In this document: positions 1 through 4,459 of the stretch, in pieces | Numbering within the stretch: the first letter of the stretch is position 1 | Layout: the number at the start of each line of letters is the position of its first letter | Assembly (NCBI GenBank): GCA_947177675.1 | Contig: CAMWVK010000153.1 | Span: forward strand, 1-5,176 | DNA from: an uncultured Mucispirillum sp. | GTDB taxonomy: Bacteria; Chrysiogenota; Deferribacteres; Deferribacterales; Mucispirillaceae | Direction of reading: 5' to 3' | Length of the DNA stretch: 5,176 bases | Program-made: the position numbers and the translations under genes | The notes under the pieces: generated by a model | The model's input: only the letters and a program-made list of their open reading frames with translations | What the model was told of the DNA's origin: nothing | Database searches by the model: none

Positions 1-58
1 CGGAGATTTGTATTAGAGACAGGATGATGAAATAAATAACTTTTTTATTAATGAAATA

Positions 59-856
59 TTGCAGTATATAAATAAATTTGCTTATAATAAAAATATTGAA
101 GTATGCTTTGATATGCTTTACTTTGCATCTCTTTTAACAAATAAAGAAAGTGCATCTATCATCTCTCAAGCTGCTGTAAAACTGCAAAAACATACTAAAC
201 ACACCTTGCCAAAATCTATACTTAATTATGTTACTGCAGGCATTATTTATGCAGATAAAGGCTCAGATGACATGGCAGACTATGTATGCAAAAATGTAAA
301 AGATTATCACTGCATAAGCAATATTGCATATACATGCATACTTGTAGATAAAATGGAATGTGCAGAAAAAATACTTGAATTTTTCTTAAATAATAAAAAG
401 ATACCTAAACATTTTAAACTTTCTTTTTATCAGCAGTTACAAATTGTATATTCTTTCTTGCAAAATGAAAAAAAATATGCTAATATAGCGAAAGAAAGGT
501 TTGCACTTGGTGATAAGAGTGCTTATTTTGATGCGATAGATGCCTACACTTCACTTGGTATATACGAGCAGGAAAAATCAGAACTGCATAATATAGCATG
601 CAGACAAGTTCCTATATATGACTACTGCAGCTTACTAGCAGATAATAAAGAGTTTAAGTTATTAATGGACAGATTTAATATGATTAAATCTACAAAAGAT
701 ATAAGCGAAGCTGTAAAATTTATGGATGATAAAGGCATTGCATTATATGATGACAAGACTAATGAAAAACTGCTTAATATTCTAGTAGAAAAAACTAAAA
801 ATTACAAAAAACTTGCAGCTCATGTTAAAAGTCTGCTTGATTTAATTACAATTTAG
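59..856 (+). CDS. Hypothetical alpha-helical (TPR/Sel1-like) protein, uncertain 5' end
   Basis: I do not recognise this protein. It reads as 265 aa from a TTG and looks entirely alpha-helical: amphipathic helices of 12-20 residues separated by short turns, as in TPR- or Sel1-type solenoids, but with no clear repeat consensus. There is no signal peptide or membrane segment, so a cytoplasmic scaffold or adaptor is possible; no function is claimed. Seven cysteines are present, four of them (C77, C85, C93, C101) exactly eight residues apart. The start is doubtful: the TTG has no Shine-Dalgarno site, and the frame stays open upstream to position 17 (in-frame TAG at 14-16) with coding-like sequence but no ATG or GTG. 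The first in-frame ATG is at 113 and also lacks a good ribosome site. The true gene may therefore begin further upstream and be frameshifted, or use a rare start. ATA supplies about half of its Ile codons. A hairpin terminator follows 9 nt after the stop. Confidence 0.6.
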   Translation: MQYINKFAYNKNIEVCFDMLYFASLLTNKESASIISQAAVKLQKHTKHTLPKSILNYVTAGIIYADKGSDDMADYVCKNVKDYHCISNIAYTCILVDKMECAEKILEFFLNNKKIPKHFKLSFYQQLQIVYSFLQNEKKYANIAKERFALGDKSAYFDAIDAYTSLGIYEQEKSELHNIACRQVPIYDYCSLLADNKEFKLLMDRFNMIKSTKDISEAVKFMDDKGIALYDDKTNEKLLNILVEKTKNYKKLAAHVKSLLDLITI

Positions 857-865
857 CATATATAC

Positions 866-899
866 TGACACAGTTGAATTATATACTGTGTCATATTTT
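866..899 (+). terminator. Rho-independent terminator of the hypothetical gene
   Basis: TGACACAGT (866-874) pairs perfectly with ACTGTGTCA (885-893) around a 10-nt loop, followed by the T-rich tail TATTTTATT. The hairpin starts 9 nt after the stop codon at 854-856, the expected place for an intrinsic terminator. The T tract is interrupted by A, so efficiency is uncertain. It separates the upstream gene from the regulator, which therefore needs its own promoter within 900-1090. I saw several weak AT-rich candidates there but no convincing -35/-10 pair. Confidence 0.7.
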
Positions 900-1055
900 A
901 TTATAAAAATACAGATAAATATTAAAAAAAACTTGTAATAGCAAAAGAAATGTGTTAAGTCCTACTATAAGACTATATATTAATTATACATACTTGTTGT
1001 TTTTGTAAAAAATATATAAATCATAAATATGAATAAATTTACACAAGGATCAATT

Positions 1056-1084
1056 ATTATGACATATATTAAAGGTTTCATAAT
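1056..1084 (+). repeat. Inverted repeat in the regulator leader
   Basis: ATTATGA (1056-1062) is the exact reverse complement of TCATAAT (1078-1084), with 15 nt between. In RNA the 5' arm contains the ATG of the possible leader ORF (1059-1061), so the hairpin could limit its translation. As DNA it could be an operator for autoregulation by the downstream HTH protein. Seven-base inverted repeats arise by chance in DNA this AT-rich, so the functional assignment is weak. Confidence 0.3.
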
Positions 1085-1112
1085 GAGCTGTGATAAGGAG
1101 ATTTTGTTATGA
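1059..1112 (+). CDS. Possible 17-aa leader peptide coupled to the regulator
   Basis: A short ORF reads MTYIKGFIMSCDKEILL and ends in TGA at 1110-1112, overlapping the regulator start (ATG 1109-1111) as ATGA, the usual arrangement for translational coupling. Its ATG is preceded by AAGGA (1045-1049) at 9-nt spacing. The frame also extends back to an ATG at 1029, which has no ribosome-binding site. The regulator's own Shine-Dalgarno (1095-1100) lies inside this ORF as the Lys-Glu codons, so ribosomes translating it would cross that site. The peptide has no recognisable motif. It may be a chance ORF, and conservation in relatives would decide. Confidence 0.3.
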   Translation: MTYIKGFIMSCDKEILL

Positions 1113-1756
1113 TAGGGAAAAAACTTAAAGTGTTGCTGAAACAAACCGGAAAAAGACAAATTGATCTGGCAAGACATTTAGGTATCTCTGCATCTCGTCT
1201 ATCTAACTATTTAAGTGATAAAAGAGAGCCAGATTTTCAAATGCTTTCTGAAATGGCATACTTTTTAGGTGTTGATTTAAACTATTTTTCTAACAAAAAT
1301 TTTAAAAAGAAACGCAAAGATGACATCTTTGAAGTAGCTGAAGATGGTTATGTTTATGGCAGTGAAAGAGAAAGCATCGTTAAAGTAGCTATTGCACCAG
1401 TAAATGGCAAAAAGAAAGGTATCACTACAAGCACTATTCCTGTTAGTGGTCTTTTCCTTCTAGGCACAAAAAATCCAGAAGAAACTGTTACTGTGTTTGA
1501 GGTAAACGGCGAAGTTCCAACATTTATTGCTGGTGATAATGATTACTTTATCTGTGTAAAATGTTCTGCTGCTCCACTTAATGATGGGGATATGATATTT
1601 GAGAATGGCAGAAATATGAAATTTTATCGTTTTTACAGAGATAAAGATTTCGTTGTTCTTATTAACATGGAAAATAACAAAGAACATTTAAGAGTTACTT
1701 CTATGAGCGAATTAGAAGGATTTCACAAAGTTCTTTGGTTAATGAAAAAATGCTAA
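1109..1756 (+). CDS. XRE-family transcriptional regulator with degenerate S24/LexA-like domain
   Basis: A predicted cytoplasmic DNA-binding repressor of 215 aa. Residues 3-60 form an XRE/Cro-CI helix-turn-helix: QIDLARHLGISASRLSNYLS carries the turn and recognition helix, followed by the typical PDFQMLSEMAYFLGV. A basic linker (residues 62-70) leads to a C-terminal half that lines up with the S24 peptidase fold of LexA/CI repressors. IPVSGLFLLG (110-119) corresponds to the IPvlGxVaAG cleavage-site segment, DYFICVKCSAAPLNDGD (145-161) to the yfalrVkGdSMeptindGD segment, and K171 to the catalytic-lysine strand. The Ala-Gly scissile pair reads Leu-Gly, GDSM reads CSAA, and the strand pair between active-site serine and lysine is shortened. 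Self-cleavage is therefore doubtful; the domain may serve only for dimerisation or ligand sensing. The start is secure: AAGGAG at 1095-1100 with 8-nt spacing. It is monocistronic apart from the possible leader ORF and ends at a strong terminator. Only 2 of 12 Ile codons are ATA, unlike its neighbours. Target genes are unknown. Confidence 0.85.
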   Translation: MIGKKLKVLLKQTGKRQIDLARHLGISASRLSNYLSDKREPDFQMLSEMAYFLGVDLNYFSNKNFKKKRKDDIFEVAEDGYVYGSERESIVKVAIAPVNGKKKGITTSTIPVSGLFLLGTKNPEETVTVFEVNGEVPTFIAGDNDYFICVKCSAAPLNDGDMIFENGRNMKFYRFYRDKDFVVLINMENNKEHLRVTSMSELEGFHKVLWLMKKC

Positions 1757-1784
1757 TTTTTAGTAACTATAATTTAAAATTAAA

Positions 1785-1819
1785 CCCCATTTGTTTGTCC
1801 AGCAAATGGGGATTTTTAT
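1785..1819 (+). terminator. Strong intrinsic terminator after the regulator
   Basis: CCCCATTTG (1785-1793) pairs perfectly with CAAATGGGG (1803-1811) around a 9-nt loop, followed by ATTTTTATT. It lies 28 nt after the regulator stop codon. On the opposite strand the same stem is followed by TTTAATTTT, so it could also stop transcripts of the convergent kinase/exporter operon, for which I found no nearer terminator. It is much more GC-rich than its surroundings. Confidence 0.88.
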
Positions 1820-1997
1820 TAAGTTAGTTTAATTACATTGCTGTATAAATATTATACATCAAAATACTTTTAAATAAATTTTAATATTTATAATTGCACT
1901 AATATAAAATCATACCAGTTAATAAAAAAATAATACTTATAAAAAAACAAAATTTATAAAAAATAATCTGCATATAATGATAATACTATAGTTTTTA
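1820..1997. other. AT-rich intergenic stretch, no gene seen
   Basis: This stretch lies between the regulator terminator and the SDR-like remnant. It is almost entirely A and T, with stops in all frames on both strands at short intervals. I see no RNA gene, significant repeat or promoter pair. It is the 3' side of two convergent units and may be decayed remains of the body of the SDR-like gene, but no residual protein similarity could be read in it. Confidence 0.5.
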
Positions 1998-2057
1998 TTA
2001 TATGATGCCTAAATGCCCTATTCCACTGTTTCCATCTGTGATTATAATATGTTTTTT
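1998..2057 (-). pseudogene. Remnant of a short-chain dehydrogenase (SDR) N-terminus
   Basis: Directly downstream of the exporter, in another minus-strand frame, the codons read KKHIIITDGNSGIGHLGII and then a TAA at 1998-2000. KKHIIIT-x-GNSGIG closely matches the N-terminal beta strand and nucleotide-binding turn of classical SDR oxidoreductases (consensus hIlITGgnsGIG). The first glycine of TGxxxGxG is replaced by Asp. No ATG precedes it: the codon where a start would be expected is TAT (2058-2060). The frame then closes and the DNA becomes nearly pure AT. I infer a truncated, decayed third gene of the kinase-exporter operon. The match is short, so chance similarity cannot be excluded, but this patch is noticeably richer in G and C than the DNA to its left. 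Confidence 0.45.
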
Positions 2058-3432
2058 ATATATTTTCTTTTTCAAGGGTAGTTTTTAACTGCAAAGCTGC
2101 AAAAAGACCAATCAAAACAAAAACTAAACAAAGCATAAAGCCATAATTAACACCATAAATATATATATTATCAATACCAGCATTATATGCTTTTTTTGCT
2201 CCGTATGATAATATAACAGATGCAAATGCTGTGCCTGCTGCCCCTGATGTCTGATGTAGAGTATTAAGTATTGCAGTTCCGTCTGCATTATATGCTTGAG
2301 GAAGTGCATTTAATGCATTAGTCTGTGCAGGTATCTGGCAAAATGCAGCACCCGTCATAAAACATATATAGCCTATTAGTATAGTAATAAATGTTGTATC
2401 TACAAACACAAGGAAAATCATAGCAAGGCTCATAATAATAAAGCCGGGTATAAGCAGCCAGCGAACACCTGTTTTAGAATATTTTTCACCCATTATTGGA
2501 GCAAGTATTCCTGAAAATAATGTTCCAGGCAGCAAAATAAAGGATGCTTTTACTGCATTTTCTCCTAACCCCATTTGTGCAAGAATTGGGATTAAAAAAG
2601 CAAGAGCAAGAATAGATGCCATAGGCATACACACAGTTATAAGTCCCAGTATAAACATTTTATACTTTAATATTCTTATATTTATAAGAGGATATTTTAT
2701 TTTAAGCTGCAACAGAATAAAAATACCTAAAAATACAAAACTTATACATATAAGCAGAACACCATACTCTGTTGAAAGATAGCTTAAACCCATAATAAAT
2801 GACACAAGCCCTGCACTGCTTATGAAAAAAGATTTTACATCAAGATGATACACTTCACCCTTTCTTATATCTTTGATAGCTGCACTGCCCATAATAAAAG
2901 AAATTACAAGAATAGGCAGCATAAAAATAAATACCCACCGCCAGCCAAAATATTCTGCTATTAAACCACCTAAAACAGGACCTAATGTGAGAGCAACATT
3001 AACCACAAGCCCTACAATACCAAGCAGTGTGCCACGCTGATAAGGTGTTGCTTCTTCAAGAACAATATTTGTTAAAAGCGGTAAAGAACAGCCTGTGCCT
3101 ACTGCCATAATAAGCCTGCCTAAAAGCAGCATTGTAAAATTACTGGCAAAAGCTCCCATTATAGTGCCTGTAGTAAATATAATAACTGCAAATTTGAAAA
3201 GCAGTTTAGTAGATATGGTTTTTACTAAAAAAGGGGAAAGTGGGATAGATACTGCTAAAAGCAGCAGAAACCCAGAAATAAGCCATTGAACAGCTACAGC
3301 AGAAACATTAAACTCCTCCATCAAATGGGGAGACACAATAGATAAACTTGTTTCTGAAAATATTCCCATAAAAGTAAGGGCAGCAAGGGATATTACTGTT
3401 ATTATAAGCCTTGCTGAAAATGAATTACTCAT
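2056..3432 (-). CDS. DHA2-type MFS multidrug exporter (LmrB/QacA/EmrB-like)
   Basis: A 458-aa inner-membrane transporter of the major facilitator superfamily, drug:H+ antiporter-2 type, predicted to expel drugs or toxic metabolites using the proton gradient. About 14 membrane helices can be placed, near residues 9-31, 47-68, 78-95, 98-120, 136-158, 164-184, 202-219, 224-243, 259-283, 296-314, 325-344, 347-369, 391-410 and 426-446. Family signatures: SETSLSIVSPHL (26-37), similar to the LNETALNVALP form of LmrB-type proteins; VQWLISGFLL (48-57); motif B GRLIMAVGTG with R106; and antiporter motif C GPVLGGLIAEYFGWRWVF (151-168). The length is normal for the family. The start is supported by AGGTG with 5-nt spacing before the ATG. 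It lies 41 nt downstream of the kinase-like gene on the same strand and is probably co-transcribed. The substrate cannot be read from sequence. The 3' end overlaps the first codons of an SDR-like remnant by 2 nt. Family assignment is firm; LmrB-like specificity is inference. Confidence 0.92.
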   Translation of the reverse strand: MSNSFSARLIITVISLAALTFMGIFSETSLSIVSPHLMEEFNVSAVAVQWLISGFLLLLAVSIPLSPFLVKTISTKLLFKFAVIIFTTGTIMGAFASNFTMLLLGRLIMAVGTGCSLPLLTNIVLEEATPYQRGTLLGIVGLVVNVALTLGPVLGGLIAEYFGWRWVFIFMLPILVISFIMGSAAIKDIRKGEVYHLDVKSFFISSAGLVSFIMGLSYLSTEYGVLLICISFVFLGIFILLQLKIKYPLINIRILKYKMFILGLITVCMPMASILALAFLIPILAQMGLGENAVKASFILLPGTLFSGILAPIMGEKYSKTGVRWLLIPGFIIMSLAMIFLVFVDTTFITILIGYICFMTGAAFCQIPAQTNALNALPQAYNADGTAILNTLHQTSGAAGTAFASVILSYGAKKAYNAGIDNIYIYGVNYGFMLCLVFVLIGLFAALQLKTTLEKENI

Positions 3433-3473
3433 ATTTTCACCTGCATATTATATAATGCAGAATGAGAAGATAT

Positions 3474-4076
3474 TTAAACCAGCTGAACTCCATCTTTCCA
3501 GTTATTGTATGCTGTTTTTATTATTTCTACACATGAATTAATACCCATATCGCTGTTTACACTTAAATGATATGAGCGTAAATCGCCCCATTTTTTATCA
3601 GTATAGTAATCATAATATGCGGCTCTATCTTTATCATATCTTGTAATAAATGATTTCACACTGCTTACTTTATCACCATATAATTTTTTGATTCTTTCTA
3701 TTCTGTTTTCCATAGAAGCATAGACAAAAACATCTAAAACATCTTCTCTATCCTGAAGCACATAGTCCGCACATCTTCCTACAATAACACAGTCGCCTTC
3801 ATCAGCTATTTTTGATATAACTTCTGATTCTGCATGAAATACTACATTAGTTAAAGGCATTTGCAGTGTTACATCATAACCTGCATATTTTATAGCTTCT
3901 TCTCTATAAAGCTCTGCCTCGCTAATAAATTTTTCTGATAACCCGCTTTTTTCAGAAATTATCTTAACAAGCTCCCTGTCATAAAAAGGAATATTTAACT
4001 GCTCTGCAAGAGCTTGACCAATAAGCCTGCCACCAGAACCATATTCCCTGCTTATAGTGATAATACAGCCAGCCAT
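3474..4076 (-). CDS. Cytidylate kinase-like family protein
   Basis: A 200-aa cytoplasmic protein of the cytidylate-kinase-like family (the AAA_26/Cytidylate_kin2 group), a P-loop-type nucleotide kinase relative. The diagnostic N-terminus is IITISREYGSGGRLIGQAL (5-23), where REYGSGGR replaces the classical GxxGxGKS/T Walker A loop, so the usual P-loop lysine is missing. Next come FYDREL (31-36), CVIVGRCADYVL (96-107), the R125/R128 segment, and the C-terminal block RYDKDRAAYYDYYTDKKW (146-163), continuing through RSYHLSVNSDMGI (167-179), typical of this family. CMP phosphorylation has not been established for members lacking the lysine; a small-molecule or regulatory kinase role is equally possible. 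The frame extends 25 codons upstream to 4151, but that extension is not family-like. The ATG at 4076 has a near-perfect AAGGAGG 5 nt upstream and begins at the family's normal N-terminus. It is the first gene of an operon with the exporter. Confidence 0.9.
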   Translation of the reverse strand: MAGCIITISREYGSGGRLIGQALAEQLNIPFYDRELVKIISEKSGLSEKFISEAELYREEAIKYAGYDVTLQMPLTNVVFHAESEVISKIADEGDCVIVGRCADYVLQDREDVLDVFVYASMENRIERIKKLYGDKVSSVKSFITRYDKDRAAYYDYYTDKKWGDLRSYHLSVNSDMGINSCVEIIKTAYNNWKDGVQLV

Positions 4077-4081
4077 ATCTG

Positions 4082-4088
4082 CCTCCTT
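4082..4088 (-). promoter_or_regulatory. Shine-Dalgarno that fixes the kinase-like gene start
   Basis: On the minus strand AAGGAGG is followed by CAGAT and then ATG (4076-4074). This near-consensus site with 5-nt spacing decides for the 200-aa start over the longer 225-aa reading, which begins at 4151 without such a site. Confidence 0.85.
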
Positions 4089-4109
4089 AATATATACTAT
4101 TTCAAATGT

Positions 4110-4138
4110 ATAGTAACATACAGATTTTTGAAATACAA
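4110..4138 (-). promoter_or_regulatory. Candidate promoter of the kinase/exporter operon
   Basis: Minus strand: TTGTAT (4138-4133), a 17-nt spacer, then TACTAT (4115-4110), preceded directly by TGT to give an extended -10 (TGTTACTAT). Transcription would start near 4103, leaving a leader of about 27 nt with the Shine-Dalgarno at its end. The -35 box is weak (3 of 6 consensus bases). A start here would also exclude translation of the 25-codon upstream extension of the kinase-like frame. Confidence 0.4.
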
Positions 4139-4165
4139 GAATAATAACCATAAAATATTAGTATA

Positions 4166-4206
4166 AAAGACAGATTTTAATAAATTGTAGAACAAAAATC
4201 TGCTTT
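4166..4206. repeat. Imperfect inverted repeat built on CAGATTTT
   Basis: AAAGaCAGATTTT (4166-4178) pairs with AAAATCTGCTTT (4195-4206), giving 12 base pairs with one bulged A (4170) and a 16-nt loop. A further direct copy, CAGATTTTT, lies at 4121-4129 inside the spacer of the candidate operon promoter. Read on the minus strand the hairpin is followed by TTTTATAC, so it could be a weak terminator upstream of the operon. It could equally be a protein-binding site. Stem GC is low and neither role is established. Confidence 0.35.
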
Positions 4207-4386
4207 CCACATTTTTTGTGATAATTACTATAACTATTAATAATATAACAGTTTAAGTAAATAAGTATTCCAACCCACAATACTATCAATTATGACCACA
4301 GCAAAAAATATATGAGATATAGATAATTTTATCAAATGATTTGTAAAATCTAAAAACGATTGCGAAAAAATTGAGTTAATAAAAAA
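4207..4386. other. Intergenic DNA between the operon and the IS30 element
   Basis: No gene is supported here. The stretch is AT-rich with one slightly GC-richer patch (about 4269-4313) that shows no readable protein similarity on either strand. The IS left boundary must lie near its right edge, but it cannot be fixed because the right end of the element, and so its inverted repeat and target duplication, are outside the window. An open minus-strand frame of 55 codons (4237-4404) has no ribosome-binding site and is not called. Confidence 0.45.
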
Positions 4387-4457
4387 GTGGTTGTTAAAAC
4401 TCATTAAATAAAATATTATTTTTCAGCTAAAAAAATAAACAAGGAGTTCACAACCAC
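4387..4457 (+). promoter_or_regulatory. Fold-back hairpin sequestering the transposase ribosome site
   Basis: GTGGTTGT (4387-4394) pairs with ACAACCAC (4450-4457). After a small internal loop (4395-4397 against 4449), AACTC (4398-4402) pairs with GAGTT (4444-4448). That gives 13 base pairs over a 41-nt loop. The inner helix captures the GAG of the AAGGAG Shine-Dalgarno (4441-4446) and the outer helix ends 2 nt before the ATG. The 5' arm lies upstream of the expected transcription start, so only read-through RNA could form it. The pairing is directly visible; the regulatory role is inferred from IS10 and IS50. Confidence 0.6.
4391..4419 (+). promoter_or_regulatory. Candidate transposase promoter
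   Basis: TTGTTA (4391-4396), a 17-nt spacer and TATTAT (4414-4419) match the sigma-70 consensus at 4 of 6 and 5 of 6 positions with ideal spacing. The start point would fall near 4426, about 34 nt before the transposase ATG. The -35 box lies inside the 5' arm of the fold-back hairpin, so the promoter's own transcript would lack that arm and stay translatable. Confidence 0.55.
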
Positions 4458-4459
4458 TA

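Noticed and set aside
980..1177. 65-codon minus-strand ORF over the regulator leader and start
   Set aside because: No ribosome-binding site. It covers the regulator's Shine-Dalgarno and HTH coding region and has AT-driven composition.
1460..1687. 75-codon minus-strand ORF
   Set aside because: Antisense shadow of the well-supported XRE regulator; no ribosome site or motif.
3442..3459. Near-palindrome TGCATATTATATAATGCA with a perfect minus-strand TATAAT between kinase and exporter
   Set aside because: No -35 box at suitable spacing, and a start from this -10 would begin inside the exporter's Shine-Dalgarno. The stem has only 5 base pairs. A separate exporter promoter is not supported.
4077..4151. 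25-residue N-terminal extension of the kinase-like protein
   Set aside because: The family normally starts at the Met just before the GCIITISREYGSGG block. A near-perfect ribosome site precedes the ATG at 4076, and the candidate promoter would start transcription inside the extension.
4237..4404. Minus-strand ORF of 55 codons upstream of the IS (ATG at 4404)
   Set aside because: No Shine-Dalgarno, low-complexity Ile/Phe/Leu content as expected from AT-rich DNA, it overlaps the transposase promoter, and no motif is recognised.
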